Part shown: positions 25,361 through 34,648 of the stretch, piece by piece
Position numbering within the stretch: position 1 is the stretch's first letter
Layout: every line of letters starts with the position of its first letter
Origin: Pseudogulbenkiania subflava DSM 22618
GTDB lineage: Bacteria > Pseudomonadota > Gammaproteobacteria > Burkholderiales > Chromobacteriaceae
Reading direction: 5' to 3'
DNA length: 64,000 bases
NCBI RefSeq assembly: GCF_900177275.1
Contig: NZ_FXAG01000001.1
Location: 124,001 to 188,000 of the forward strand
Made by a program: the position numbers and the translations under genes
Notes under the pieces: generated by a model
What the model was told of the DNA's origin: nothing
Databases searched by the model: none
The model's input: the letters and a program-made list of their open reading frames with translations, nothing else

Positions 25361-26281
25361 ATGGCAGGATCGTCGTTTCCCCATGCTGCCCTGATGCCTC
25401 CCTCGCTGATCGGCCTGATTCAGGTCCTGCTTTCCGCCGTCGCCTTCGGCACCATGGCCATCCTGGCCCGTTTCGCCTACGCCGACGGCACCACCACCAC
25501 CACCCTGCTGCTGCTGCGCTTCGTCATCGCCGGCCTGGTGCTGCTGCCCTGGGTGGCGCTGCAACGCCTGCCTTGGCCAACCGGCCGTGCGCTGCTGGCG
25601 CTGATCGTGATGGGTGCGGTGGGCTACGCCGGCATGTCGGCGTGTTACTTCAACGCGCTCAACCATGCCTCGGCCGGCACCGTGGCACTGCTGCTCTACC
25701 TCTACCCGGTGCTGGTGCTGCTGCTGTCGATGCTGCTGGGCGAGCGCCTGACCAGCCTGCGCCTGATCGCCCTGCTGCTGGCCCTGTCCGGCCTCGCGGT
25801 GACCATCGGCCTGGAATTCTCGGCGCGCCCGCTCGGGCTGTTGCTGGGCGTGGGGGCGGCCCTGATCTATTCCTGCTACATCCTGATCGGCAGCCGCTTC
25901 ACCGCGGGCACCCACCCGCTCGCCGCGACCTGCGTGGTGATCCTGTCCGCCGCCGCCAGCTATGTCCTGCAAAGCACCTGGCAGGGCTGGGGGCCGCCGC
26001 ACTCGGCGCGCGGCTGGCTGGCGATCGTGATGATGGCGCTGATCTGCACCGTGGCGGCGGTGGCCTTGTTTCTCAACGGACTGGAAAAAATCGGCGCGAC
26101 GCGCGCCTCGCTGGTTTCCACGGTGGAGCCGGTCGTCACCCTGCTGCTGGCCTGGGGGCTGCTGGGCGAGCCGATCGGGCTGTCGCAGGCGCTGGGGGGA
26201 CTGCTGATCCTGGGCGCGGTGCTGCTGGTCAGCCGCGAGGCCGACCCCAAGCGCACCGAGCTGACCGAACTGCACGACTGA
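25361..26281 (+). CDS. EamA family (DMT superfamily) transporter
   Basis: An inner-membrane protein of 306 residues with ten hydrophobic segments in two EamA repeats, starting LIGLIQVLLSAVAFGTMAIL and ending in a short hydrophilic tail. Family members export amino acids or other small metabolites; the substrate is unknown. The start is uncertain. The ATG at 25361 lies in one arm of a 10-bp inverted repeat (GGCAGCATGG at 25355-25364, CCATGCTGCC at 25381-25390). A second ATG at 25394, just after the repeat, fits the family start better. Neither has a strong ribosome site, so the hairpin may influence initiation. Confidence 0.82.
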   Translation: MAGSSFPHAALMPPSLIGLIQVLLSAVAFGTMAILARFAYADGTTTTTLLLLRFVIAGLVLLPWVALQRLPWPTGRALLALIVMGAVGYAGMSACYFNALNHASAGTVALLLYLYPVLVLLLSMLLGERLTSLRLIALLLALSGLAVTIGLEFSARPLGLLLGVGAALIYSCYILIGSRFTAGTHPLAATCVVILSAAASYVLQSTWQGWGPPHSARGWLAIVMMALICTVAAVALFLNGLEKIGATRASLVSTVEPVVTLLLAWGLLGEPIGLSQALGGLLILGAVLLVSREADPKRTELTELHD

Positions 26282-26289
26282 GCCGGCCT

Positions 26290-26317
26290 CCGCCGGGCTG
26301 CCGCGCCAGCCCGGCGG
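26290..26317. terminator. Strong hairpin between convergent genes
   Basis: CCGCCGGGCTG and CAGCCCGGCGG form an 11-bp perfect stem with a 6-base loop between the EamA gene and the convergent ParB-like gene. It has no T-run, so termination may be inefficient or Rho-assisted. Confidence 0.45.
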
Positions 26318-26326
26318 CAGGCGTCT

Positions 26327-27022
26327 TCATGGCTGGGGGCATGCCCGCCCGGGGTAGCCCGGCAGGCCGGCGGCGTCCGGCAGACACGCCAGCCGGGCGG
26401 CTTCGCGCAGCCGCTCCACCAGCGTGGCGCGCGTCACCGGCGCCCAGTGCAGCCGCTCGCCCAGGTAACGCGCCCAGGCGAACTCGACGAAATAGACCTC
26501 GTCGCCCTTGTCGAACAACCCGGCACGCTGGGCAAACCCCGCCAGCGAACGGTAGGGATAATCAGGCAGGTCCTGGATGCGGCGCGGCAACGTCTCGGGC
26601 CGCACCGGCCTGCCCTGCTGGTCGGCCAGCCAGGCCCAGTGATGTGCCTGCATCTCGGGCCAGAACGTCGCCGGGTTATCCAACCGCCCCTCGATCACCA
26701 CCGGCACCTCGCGCTGGCCCAGCGCCCACAGCTCGCGCGTCAGGTGATGGCCGTCCACCAGGTAATAGCCGGCGTCCGGCCCGATCACCACCGGGATGCG
26801 CTTCTTGAGCATGTACTTGTGCAGCTTGGCGAGCGGCTTCTTGCCGAGATGCGCCAGGTCCTGCTGCACCTGCAGCAGACCGATGCCGGGCTGGGTCGGG
26901 TGCAGCGCTCCGATCGCCAGCTGGCACACCGCACCCACCGGCGTGTCGGGCGTGCAGGCGTCTTCGGCCGCGGCCAGCGGTGCGGCAAGCAGCAGCGCCA
27001 GCCACAGTAACAGGGTCTTCAT
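26327..27022 (-). CDS. Exported ParB-like nuclease-fold protein (ParBc_2)
   Basis: A 231-residue protein with a signal peptide (MKTLLLWLALLLAAPLAAA). A domain resembling the putative ParB-like family ParBc_2 is present: QQDLAHLGKKPLAKLHKYML, then VVIGPDAGYYLVDGHHLTRE with the typical VDGHH motif. Cysteines at both ends (DACTPD, VCQL, ACLPD, RACPQP) suggest disulphides in the periplasm. It is not a chromosome-partitioning protein in context. Function unknown. It follows moaC by seven bases and is probably co-transcribed. Confidence 0.75.
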   Translation of the reverse strand: MKTLLLWLALLLAAPLAAAEDACTPDTPVGAVCQLAIGALHPTQPGIGLLQVQQDLAHLGKKPLAKLHKYMLKKRIPVVIGPDAGYYLVDGHHLTRELWALGQREVPVVIEGRLDNPATFWPEMQAHHWAWLADQQGRPVRPETLPRRIQDLPDYPYRSLAGFAQRAGLFDKGDEVYFVEFAWARYLGERLHWAPVTRATLVERLREAARLACLPDAAGLPGYPGRACPQP

Positions 27023-27029
27023 CCGCCTC

Positions 27030-27503
27030 TCACGCCTTCCAGTGCCCCGACTTGCCGCCCTCTTTTTCCAGCAGGCGCACGCCGGTGATTTCCATGCCGC
27101 GGTCCACCGCCTTGCACATGTCGTAAATGGTCAGGAGGCCGACGTTGACCGCGGTCAGCGCTTCCATCTCGACGCCGGTTCGGCCGACGGTTTCCGCCGT
27201 CACCTCGAGACGCACCGCCGAATCCGCTTCGAGCAGGGTGAATTCGGTGCCGACCCGGGTCAGCGCGATGGGATGGCACAGCGGAATCAGGTCGGCAGTG
27301 CGCTTGGACGCCATGATGGCGGCGATGCGGGCGATGCCGAGCACATCGCCCTTCTGGTGGCCGCCGTCGCGGATCAGCGCGAAGGTGGCGGGCAGCATGC
27401 GGATCACGCCCTCGGCCACGGCACGACGGCGGCTCTCGTTCTTGGCGCCGACGTCCACCATATGGGCCTGGCCCTGGGAGTCGAAATGGGTCAGTTCGGA
27501 CAC
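27030..27503 (-). CDS. moaC: Cyclic pyranopterin monophosphate synthase
   Basis: A 157-residue enzyme of molybdenum-cofactor synthesis that converts the MoaA product to cyclic pyranopterin monophosphate. Family blocks: [51 protein letters not shown] (catalytic His region), [20 protein letters not shown] with the conserved Glu and Asp, and KAVDRGMEI with the essential Lys. Full length. No other moa gene is adjacent. Confidence 0.95.
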   Translation of the reverse strand: MSELTHFDSQGQAHMVDVGAKNESRRRAVAEGVIRMLPATFALIRDGGHQKGDVLGIARIAAIMASKRTADLIPLCHPIALTRVGTEFTLLEADSAVRLEVTAETVGRTGVEMEALTAVNVGLLTIYDMCKAVDRGMEITGVRLLEKEGGKSGHWKA

Positions 27504-27546
27504 GGGGGTCTCCTGGGAATGGGAAGGGGCCGGTCAGCGCGCGGCC

Positions 27547-27558
27547 AGGTTGGCCGAA
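27547..27558 (+). repeat. AGGTTGGCCGAA dispersed 12-mer, copy 4
   Basis: Exact copy in the intergenic region upstream of moaC, just before the palindromic element. Confidence 0.75.
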
Positions 27559-27574
27559 GGCTTGGCGCAGCCGG

Positions 27575-27720
27575 TTAGAACCTGTTTACGATCTGCTGCG
27601 CGTCGGCGATACGGCGTTAAAAACGTCTTCGGAATGCTCATTTACCACGGGTAAACTCCGCTTCCTCAGCCGTTTTTGCCATGTCTCGCTCTAGCTCACG
27701 AGATCGTAAACAGGCTCTTA
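27575..27720. mobile_element. MITE-like palindromic element, copy B
   Basis: 146 bp bounded by TTAGAACCTGTTTACGATCT and its near-perfect inverted copy AGATCGTAAACAGGCTCTTA (18 of 20 positions). A central hairpin TTTACC-ACG-GGTAAA lies within. No coding capacity. It is a better-preserved copy of the element at 15677-15825. Confidence 0.75.
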
Positions 27721-27737
27721 GAGCCGAGAGTGTGGCG

Positions 27738-27920
27738 CTAGCGCAAGAAACGCGCAATCAGCCAGAAGAAGGTAATCGCCCCCGCCAACAGACCAGACCA
27801 GCGGATCAGACGGCCGGCGCGCTGCAGGTAGTCGCGGTTGCGCGTCAGCGCGTAGCTGATCAATGCCCAGCCCAGCACCAGGATGGCGCCGTACAGCCAC
27901 AAGCGCAGCACCCACAGCAT
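27738..27920 (-). CDS. Small membrane protein downstream of lpxC
   Basis: A 60-residue protein with two hydrophobic segments (LWLYGAILVLGWALISYAL and WSGLLAGAITFFWLIARFL) separated by a basic, tyrosine-containing loop, so it is predicted to sit in the inner membrane as a helical hairpin. No family is recognised. It starts 37 bases after the lpxC stop, on the same strand, with GGAG about twelve bases before the ATG, so it is likely the last gene of the dcw-lpxC transcript. The frame extends upstream, but into lpxC. Confidence 0.55.
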   Translation of the reverse strand: MLWVLRLWLYGAILVLGWALISYALTRNRDYLQRAGRLIRWSGLLAGAITFFWLIARFLR

Positions 27921-27957
27921 CAGCCGCGCCCGCTCCGCGGCAAGGCCGGGGCCGCCA

Positions 27958-28872
27958 TCACACCACCTCGGGCAGGCGGTGGAAGCTCGACGGCACCTCG
28001 GCGGGATCGCTGAAGCTGACGTACTCCCAGGCGCCGGGGGTGGCGAGCAGGCTACGCAGCAGCTGGTTGTTGAGGGCGTGGCCGGACTTGCACCCGGAGA
28101 ACGCCGCAATCAGCGGATGGCCGACGATGTAGAGGTCGCCGATGGCGTCGAGAATCTTGTGACGCACGAACTCGTCGGGAAAGCGCAGGCCTTCCGGATT
28201 GAGCACGTACTCGTCATCGATGACGATGGCGTTGTCGAGACTGCCGCCCAGGCCCAGGCCGTGCTGACGCATGTACTCGACCTCGTGCATGAAGCCGAAG
28301 GTGCGGGCACGGCTGATCTCGTCGATGTAGGAGCGCCGGGAAAAATCGATCTCCACCGTCTGCGGCGCGCGGTTGAACGCCGGATGGTTGAACTCGATGG
28401 CGAGCTCGACCTTGAAGCCGTCGTACGGCTCGAGACGCACCCACTTGTCGCCCTCGCGCACCTCGACCGGCTTCAGTACCCGGATGAAGCGCTTGGGCAC
28501 CGTCTGCTCGACGATGCCGGCGGACTGCAGCAGGTAGATGAAGGGGGCCGCGGAGCCGTCCATGATCGGCATTTCCGCGGCGGTCACCTCCACCACCAGG
28601 TTGTCGATACCGAGCCCGGCAAAGGCCGACATCAGGTGTTCGATGGTGCCGACACGCACGCCGGTCGGGGTGACCAGCGTGGAGGAGAGGCGCGTGTCGT
28701 TCACCAGCGAGGGATCCACCTTCACGTCTTCCGACCCGGGCAAGTCGGTGCGACGGAATACGATCCCGCTGTCGGGCGCGGCAGGCAGCAGGGTGAGCTT
28801 CACCCGCTCGCCGGAATGCAAGCCGACGCCCGTGGCGCTAATCGCTTGTCGTAGCGTGCGCTGCAATATCAT
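27958..28872 (-). CDS. lpxC: UDP-3-O-acyl-N-acetylglucosamine deacetylase
   Basis: A 304-residue zinc enzyme for the committed step of lipid A synthesis. It starts [21 protein letters not shown], the family N-terminus. Zinc ligands are visible as His in [11 protein letters not shown] (about 79), and His and Asp in [17 protein letters not shown] (about 238 and 242); the catalytic His follows in [10 protein letters not shown]. It lies about 100 bases downstream of ftsZ, the usual neighbour in proteobacteria. Lipid A synthesis is thereby linked to the division cluster. Confidence 0.96.
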   Translation of the reverse strand: MILQRTLRQAISATGVGLHSGERVKLTLLPAAPDSGIVFRRTDLPGSEDVKVDPSLVNDTRLSSTLVTPTGVRVGTIEHLMSAFAGLGIDNLVVEVTAAEMPIMDGSAAPFIYLLQSAGIVEQTVPKRFIRVLKPVEVREGDKWVRLEPYDGFKVELAIEFNHPAFNRAPQTVEIDFSRRSYIDEISRARTFGFMHEVEYMRQHGLGLGGSLDNAIVIDDEYVLNPEGLRFPDEFVRHKILDAIGDLYIVGHPLIAAFSGCKSGHALNNQLLRSLLATPGAWEYVSFSDPAEVPSSFHRLPEVV

Positions 28873-28969
28873 CAGTGACTTCCTACCTGCTATCCGGACG
28901 CAAGCATTCTAGCACAGCCGAAAGCTGCACTTTATTGATTGCTCAGACCACATCGATAGCTTATGACAA

Positions 28970-30160
28970 TCAGTCGGCCTGCTTGCGCAGGAAGGCCGGG
29001 ATGTCATACGACTCGCTCACTTCCGGATTGGAAAAGTCGGTCGAGGTCGGCGTGCGACGGCCGCGCTGACGCATGATGGCCGGGGTATCGAAGTCGTCGT
29101 AGTTCAGCGTGTCGCCGACGCGGTCGTCGGTGCCGGTCTTGACGATCTTGATGTACTCCGGACGCTCCTCGCGCGGGGCGGCCTTCTTGGCGCTGCCCAG
29201 GCCGGTGGCGATCAGGGTCACGCGGATGGTGTCTTCCGGCATGTCTTCCACTTCGGCGGTACCGAACTTGATCTGCGCCTCGTCGTCGGCGTAATGACGC
29301 ACGATACCCATGATCTCGCGGTATTCGCTCATCTTCAGGCAACCCGGGGCGGTGGAGATGTTCACCAGCACGCCGCGCGCACCTTCCAGCGTGATGTTGT
29401 CGAGCAGCGGGCTGGCCACGGCCTGTTCCGCGGCGACGCGGGCGCGGTCGATGCCGGAGGCGTAGGCGGACCCCATCATCGCCAGGCCCATCTCGCCCAT
29501 CACGGTACGCACGTCGGCGAAGTCGACGTTGATCAGACCCGGGCAGGTGATCACTTCGGCGATGCCGGCCACGGCGCCCTTGAGCACGTCGTCGGCGGCG
29601 CGGAACGCTTCGCGCATGGTGACGTCTTCACCCAGCACTTCCATCAGCTTCTCGTTGGGGATGACGATCAGCGAGTCGACGTGCTTCTTCAGATCCTCGA
29701 TGCCGTTCTGCGCCACTTTCTGACGCTTGCCCTCATGGTCGAACGGACGCGTCACCACGCCCACGGTGAGGATGCCCAGCTCGCGCGCCACTTCGGCCAC
29801 CACCGGCGCCGCGCCGGTGCCGGTACCACCGCCCATGCCGGCGGTGACGAACACCATGTTGGAGCCGCGCAGCATCTCGGCGATGCGCTCGCGGTCTTCC
29901 AGCGCGGCGCTGCGGCCCACTTCCGGATTGGCGCCGGCGCCCAGACCCTTGGTCAGGTTGTTGCCCAGCTGCAGCTTCTGCGAGGCGCGGTTGCGCTTGA
30001 GCGCCTGCGCGTCGGTGTTGGCGCAGATGAACTCGACGCCGCGCACGTTGTTGTCGATCATGTTGTCGATGGCGTTGCATCCGCCGCCGCCGACCCCGAT
30101 CACCTTGATGACAGCCTCTTGGGCGGTCTCCTGCATTACTTCGAATACCATCGTGCTCAT
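28970..30160 (-). CDS. ftsZ: Cell division GTPase (tubulin homologue)
   Basis: A 396-residue protein that polymerises into the Z-ring. The N-terminal VIGVGGGGCNAIDNMI loop and tubulin signature GGGTGTGAAP (about residues 108-117) bind GTP. The T7-loop region with GLINVDFADVRTVM supplies the catalytic Asp. The C-terminus DIPAFLRKQAD is the conserved peptide that contacts FtsA and ZipA. GAGGAGAGG precedes the ATG at 30160, which is why the five upstream codons are not included. 112 bases separate it from ftsA. Confidence 0.97.
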   Translation of the reverse strand: MSTMVFEVMQETAQEAVIKVIGVGGGGCNAIDNMIDNNVRGVEFICANTDAQALKRNRASQKLQLGNNLTKGLGAGANPEVGRSAALEDRERIAEMLRGSNMVFVTAGMGGGTGTGAAPVVAEVARELGILTVGVVTRPFDHEGKRQKVAQNGIEDLKKHVDSLIVIPNEKLMEVLGEDVTMREAFRAADDVLKGAVAGIAEVITCPGLINVDFADVRTVMGEMGLAMMGSAYASGIDRARVAAEQAVASPLLDNITLEGARGVLVNISTAPGCLKMSEYREIMGIVRHYADDEAQIKFGTAEVEDMPEDTIRVTLIATGLGSAKKAAPREERPEYIKIVKTGTDDRVGDTLNYDDFDTPAIMRQRGRRTPTSTDFSNPEVSESYDIPAFLRKQAD

Positions 30161-30272
30161 TTTCCCTCTCCTCAATAAAGATGAGCTAACCCAAACGATT
30201 GACTACTTGCCCGTACTGCACCGGCCCGCCCCGCCACGCGCCGACCCGAAGTCGGCAGGCGTGGCCAGGCCC

Positions 30273-31514
30273 TTAGAAGTTGCCGGCAAACCATGCTTTC
30301 ATGCGCGAGATCATCTGCCCCAGCCCGGCGGACTCGGTCTTGTTTCCCACGTAACTGCTGTGAATCTGTTCCTTGCCGTGCAGCAGCAGGCCGACCCCGG
30401 TGGAGAAGCGCGGCGTCTTCACCACTTCGGCCAGGCCGCCGACGTACTTCGGCACGCCGATGCGCACCGGCAGGTGGAATACCTCTTCGGCCAACTCGAC
30501 CATCCCCGGCATCAGGCTGGCGCCACCGGTCAGCACCATGCCGGACGACAGCATTTCCTCGAAGCCGCTACGGCGCAGTTCCTGCTGCACCAGCTGGAAC
30601 AGCTCCTCGACGCGCGGTTCGATCACTTCGGCCAGGGTGGAGCGCGACATCTGGCGCGGTCCGCGCTCGCCCACCCCCGGCACCTCGATCATCTGCCCCG
30701 GATCGGCCAGGCTGACCAGCGCCACGCCGTGCTGGATCTTGATGTCCTCGGCCTCCTTGGTCGGGGTACGCAGCGCCATGGCGATGTCGTTGGTGATCTG
30801 GTCGCCGGCGATCGGAATCACCGCGGTGTGGCGGATGGCGCCGTTGGCGTACACCGCGATGTCGGTGGTGCCGCCGCCGATGTCGATCAGGCACACCCCC
30901 AGATCCTTCTCGTCCTCGGACAGCACCGCCAGCGCCGAGGCCATCGGCTGCAGCACCAGGTCGGAGGTTTCCAGGCCGCAGCGCCGCACGCACTTGGTGA
31001 CGTTCTGCGCCGCCGACACCGCGCCGGTGACGATGTGCACCTTGGCCTCCAGACGCACACCGCTCATGCCCAGCGGCTCGCGCACGCCCTCCTGGCCGTC
31101 GATGCTGTATTCCTGGGTCAGGATGTGCAGCACCTGGTGGTCCGGCGGGATGGTCACCGCGCGCGCGGTCTCGATCACGCGGTCGATGTCCATCTGCATC
31201 ACCTCGCGGTCCTTGATCGCCACCATGCCGTGCGAGTTGACGCTCTTGATGTGGCTGCCGGCGATGCCGGTAAACACCTCGTGGATCTTGCAGTCGGCCA
31301 TCAGCTCGGCCTCTTCCAGCGCGCGCTGGATGGCCTGCACGGTGGATTCGATGTTGACCACCATGCCGCGCTTCAGACCGCGCGACGGCGTCTGCCCCAT
31401 ACCGATGATATTGAGCTGTCCGTCCTCGAGGACTTCCGCGACGATCGCCACGATCTTCGACGTGCCGATGTCGAGGCCAACCAGCATGTTCTTGCTTTCT
31501 TTCGGTTTGCTCAC
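30273..31514 (-). CDS. ftsA: Actin-like cell division protein FtsA
   Basis: A 413-residue actin-fold ATPase that anchors FtsZ to the membrane. It shows VGLDIGTSKIVAIVAE (phosphate 1), CLIDIGGGTTDIAVY (phosphate 2), VLTGGASLMPGM (adenosine) and the C-terminal amphipathic helix ISRMKAWFAGNF used for membrane binding. GTG at 31514 is chosen as start because GGAG lies seven bases upstream; an in-frame TTG four codons earlier is possible. Located sixteen bases after ftsQ. The 9-base motif core lies at 30486-30494. Confidence 0.96.
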   Translation of the reverse strand: MSKPKESKNMLVGLDIGTSKIVAIVAEVLEDGQLNIIGMGQTPSRGLKRGMVVNIESTVQAIQRALEEAELMADCKIHEVFTGIAGSHIKSVNSHGMVAIKDREVMQMDIDRVIETARAVTIPPDHQVLHILTQEYSIDGQEGVREPLGMSGVRLEAKVHIVTGAVSAAQNVTKCVRRCGLETSDLVLQPMASALAVLSEDEKDLGVCLIDIGGGTTDIAVYANGAIRHTAVIPIAGDQITNDIAMALRTPTKEAEDIKIQHGVALVSLADPGQMIEVPGVGERGPRQMSRSTLAEVIEPRVEELFQLVQQELRRSGFEEMLSSGMVLTGGASLMPGMVELAEEVFHLPVRIGVPKYVGGLAEVVKTPRFSTGVGLLLHGKEQIHSSYVGNKTESAGLGQMISRMKAWFAGNF

Positions 31515-31529
31515 CTGTCGCTCCAACTG

Positions 31530-32258
31530 CTATTGCTTCTGTCCGTGAGCCGGCGGTGCCTTGTAATCCGGCATCCGCACGGCGAATCCATTGGGATAAC
31601 GCATGTCCACGCTCTCGATGTGGTACGGCAGCGCGGCCAGCGTTCCCTTCCAGTGGGCGGCGAACAGGGCGGCGCGCTTTTCCACGTCGCCGCGTCCCAG
31701 TTCCACCTGCACCCCGTTATCCAACTCCACCCGCCATGCCCGGCGCGGCGACAGCCACAGCCGCTGCGGCTTGAGGCCGGCCGGCTGCAACACCGGCTTG
31801 AGCGCCGCCAACATGGCGACCATGTCCTTCTGCGCCCCGGCGGGACCGTACAGCACCGGCAACGGCTGGTCGCTGGCGGCGTCGAACCACTCGCCGCGGC
31901 TGTTCACCAGGCCGTTCTCGCCCCAGCGCGCAATCGCCACGTGTTCCTCGACCTCGATCTGCAGCGTGTCCGGCCACTGCCGCCGCACCTGCGCCTCGCG
32001 CACCCACGGCAGCTTGCCGAAGGCGGCACGGGTCTTGTCGATGTTCAGTGTGAAGAACGTGCCCAGCAACTCGTGCTCGGCGATATAACGCAACTGCTCC
32101 GGCGTCACCCTCTTCATCTCGCCCTGGATCTGGATCTTCTTCACCGGAAACACCGGTGAATGGGTGAGCCAGAATCCGGCTGCGTACAGCACCATCATCA
32201 CCGAGCTCCCCAGCAGCAGATTCGCCAGGGTCCTGAGTGCCCGGTGGTTATCCCACAT
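31530..32258 (-). CDS. ftsQ: Cell division protein FtsQ
   Basis: A 242-residue bitopic membrane protein. A cytoplasmic tail and one membrane segment (about 13-31, [19 protein letters not shown]) are followed by a periplasmic POTRA domain ([20 protein letters not shown], about 33-100) and a beta domain (FtsQ, about 105-235). It bridges FtsB/FtsL with the divisome. Overlaps the end of ddlB by 11 bases, in standard dcw order. Confidence 0.93.
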   Translation of the reverse strand: MWDNHRALRTLANLLLGSSVMMVLYAAGFWLTHSPVFPVKKIQIQGEMKRVTPEQLRYIAEHELLGTFFTLNIDKTRAAFGKLPWVREAQVRRQWPDTLQIEVEEHVAIARWGENGLVNSRGEWFDAASDQPLPVLYGPAGAQKDMVAMLAALKPVLQPAGLKPQRLWLSPRRAWRVELDNGVQVELGRGDVEKRAALFAAHWKGTLAALPYHIESVDMRYPNGFAVRMPDYKAPPAHGQKQ

Positions 32259-33159
32259 GGGCCATGTCCAGAATCGCCAGACACAGCTCCTCGTAACTCA
32301 AGCCTTCCACCCGCGCCGCCATCGGCACCAGGCTGTGGCTGGTCATGCCGGGCGAGGTGTTCACCTCGAGCAGGTAGATACCGCCCGCCTCGTCCATCAG
32401 GAAATCCACCCGGCCCCAGCCGCGCCCGCCCAGCACCTTGAACGCGGTCAGCGCCAGCTCGCGTGCGCGCTGCTCCACCTCCGCACTCAGGCCGGACGGA
32501 CAGCGGTACACCGTGTCGTCGCGGAAATACTTGGCCTGGTAGTCGTAGAACTCGGTGGCCGGTTCGATCTTGATGGTCGGCAGCGCCTTGTCGCCGATGA
32601 TGGCGCAGGTGTACTCGCCGCCGCCGACGAACGCCTCGGCGATCACCAGCTTGTCGTAGCGGCGCGCCTCTTCGTAGGCGGCACGCAATTCGCCCGGCTG
32701 CTTCACCTTGGTGACGCCGATGCTGGAACCCTCGGTGGCCGGCTTGACGAACAGCGGCAGGCCGAGCTGGGCCTCCACCGCGGCGAAATCGCTGTCGTCG
32801 GCGAGCAGCACGAAGGCCGGAATCGGCAGCCCGGCGCCCTGCCACAGCAGCTTGGTGCGCCACTTGTCCATGCCGATGGCCGACGCCATCACGCCACAGC
32901 CGGTGTACGGCATACCCATAGTCTCGAGCGCACCCTGCAGCGTGCCGTCCTCGCCGAACGGGCCATGCAGCGCGATGAACACGCGCTCGAAACCCTCGTC
33001 CTTCAGCGCGGCGAGCGGCTTCTCGGCCGGGTCGAAGGCGTGTGCATCCACGCCTTGACTCTGCAGCGCCTTGAGCACCCCGCCGCCGCTCATCAGCGAC
33101 ACCTCGCGCTCGGCCGAGGTGCCCCCCATCATCACTGCCACTTTTCCGTACTGCTTCAT
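32248..33159 (-). CDS. ddlB: D-alanine--D-alanine ligase
   Basis: A 303-residue ATP-grasp enzyme that makes D-Ala-D-Ala for the peptidoglycan stem peptide. [20 protein letters not shown] lies at the N-terminus, [12 protein letters not shown] near residue 65 and [17 protein letters not shown] near 150. [23 protein letters not shown] carries Mg-binding residues, followed by PGMTSHSL. Located between murC and ftsQ as expected. Confidence 0.96.
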   Translation of the reverse strand: MKQYGKVAVMMGGTSAEREVSLMSGGGVLKALQSQGVDAHAFDPAEKPLAALKDEGFERVFIALHGPFGEDGTLQGALETMGMPYTGCGVMASAIGMDKWRTKLLWQGAGLPIPAFVLLADDSDFAAVEAQLGLPLFVKPATEGSSIGVTKVKQPGELRAAYEEARRYDKLVIAEAFVGGGEYTCAIIGDKALPTIKIEPATEFYDYQAKYFRDDTVYRCPSGLSAEVEQRARELALTAFKVLGGRGWGRVDFLMDEAGGIYLLEVNTSPGMTSHSLVPMAARVEGLSYEELCLAILDMAHVG

Positions 33160-33213
33160 CGTCTATCCTTCTGCGCCCGCTGCTCGGCGGGCATCTTTAA
33201 TACCTTGGTCCGA

Positions 33214-34605
33214 TCAAGCCTGAGCCGCGAGCTTGCCCGGCACCGCGCCGATCGAGCCGGCCCCCATGGTGATCACCACGTCGCCGTCTTGCACCGTGTC
33301 GAGGATGACCTGCGGCAGGTCGCCGATGGCTTCGATGAACAAGGGCTCGACCTTGCCGGTGACGCGCACGGCACGGGCCAGCGCGCGGCCGTCGGCGGCG
33401 ACGATGGGGGTCTCGCCGGCGGCGTAGACCTCCGACAGCAGCAGCACGTCCACCGTCGACAGCACCTTGACGAAATCCTCGAACAGGTCGCGGGTGCGGG
33501 TGTAACGGTGCGGCTGGAACGCCAGCACCAGGCGTTGGGTCGGGAAGGCGCCGCGCACCGCCGCCAGCGTGGCGGCCATTTCCACCGGGTGGTGGCCGTA
33601 GTCGTCGACCAGGGTGAAGTGGCCGCCGGACGGGCAGGCCACCTCGCCGTAGCGCTGGAAGCGCCGGCCGACGCCGGCGAATTCGGCCAGCCCCTGCTGG
33701 ATCGACGCCACGTCGGCGCCGCACTCCAGGCCGATGGCGATGGCCGACAGCGCATTCAGCACGTTGTGCCGCCCCGGCAGGTTGAGCACCACCGGGAAGC
33801 GCAACTCGTTGCCGTTCTTCGCCACCACGTCGAAGTGCATCTGCCCGCCCACGGCGCGCACGTTGGCCGCCTGCACGTCGGCGTCGTCGGAGAAACCGTA
33901 GGTGGTCACCGGCTTGGTGACACGCGGCAGGATCTCGCGCACGTTGGCGTCGTCCACGCACAGCACGGCGCGACCGTAGAACGGCAGACGATGCAGGAAA
34001 TCGACGAAAGCCTGCTTGAGCTTGTCGAAACTGTGCTCGTAGGTGTCCATGTGATCGGCGTCGATATTGGTCACCACCGCCATTACCGGCGTCAGGTGCA
34101 GGAACGAGGCATCCGACTCGTCAGCCTCGGCCACCAGGAATTCGCCGGAGCCGAGCTTGGCGTTGGTGCCGGCGGCGGTCAGCTTGCCGCCGATGACGAA
34201 GGTCGGATCGAGCCCGGCCGCTGCCAGCACCGAGGCGGTGAGGCTGGTGGTGGTGGTCTTGCCGTGGGTGCCGGCGATGGCGATGCCCTGTTTGAAACGC
34301 ATCAGCTCGGCCAGCATCATGGCGCGCGGAATCACCGGGATATGGCGCACCTTGGCTTCCACCACTTCCGGGTTGTCGGCCTTGACCGCGGTCGAGGTCA
34401 CCACCACGTCGGCGCCCTGCATGTAGGCGGCGTCGTGGCCGAAATGCACCTCGGCGCCCTGCGCCACCAGGCGCTTGGTGGCGGTGCTCTCCGCCATGTC
34501 GGAGCCGGACACGGTATAGCTGAGGTTCAGCAGCACCTCGGCGATGCCGCACATGCCGACACCACCGATGCCGACGAAATGGATGTGTTTGACTCTGTGT
34601 TTCAT
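33214..34605 (-). CDS. murC: UDP-N-acetylmuramate--L-alanine ligase
   Basis: A 463-residue Mur ligase that adds the first L-Ala to UDP-MurNAc. The N-terminal [19 protein letters not shown] Rossmann motif, the ATP-loop [14 protein letters not shown] (about 113-126), the central domain [12 protein letters not shown] and the C-terminal domain [16 protein letters not shown] are present. The start at 34605 is chosen because the family begins [10 protein letters not shown]; the frame is open 37 codons further but overlaps murG's end. Standard order murG-murC-ddlB, with murB absent. Confidence 0.96.
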   Translation of the reverse strand: MKHRVKHIHFVGIGGVGMCGIAEVLLNLSYTVSGSDMAESTATKRLVAQGAEVHFGHDAAYMQGADVVVTSTAVKADNPEVVEAKVRHIPVIPRAMMLAELMRFKQGIAIAGTHGKTTTTSLTASVLAAAGLDPTFVIGGKLTAAGTNAKLGSGEFLVAEADESDASFLHLTPVMAVVTNIDADHMDTYEHSFDKLKQAFVDFLHRLPFYGRAVLCVDDANVREILPRVTKPVTTYGFSDDADVQAANVRAVGGQMHFDVVAKNGNELRFPVVLNLPGRHNVLNALSAIAIGLECGADVASIQQGLAEFAGVGRRFQRYGEVACPSGGHFTLVDDYGHHPVEMAATLAAVRGAFPTQRLVLAFQPHRYTRTRDLFEDFVKVLSTVDVLLLSEVYAAGETPIVAADGRALARAVRVTGKVEPLFIEAIGDLPQVILDTVQDGDVVITMGAGSIGAVPGKLAAQA

Positions 34606-34648
34606 TGCTGCTCGCTTGTCAGGGCCGCTTTCACCAGAAAACGGCCGG

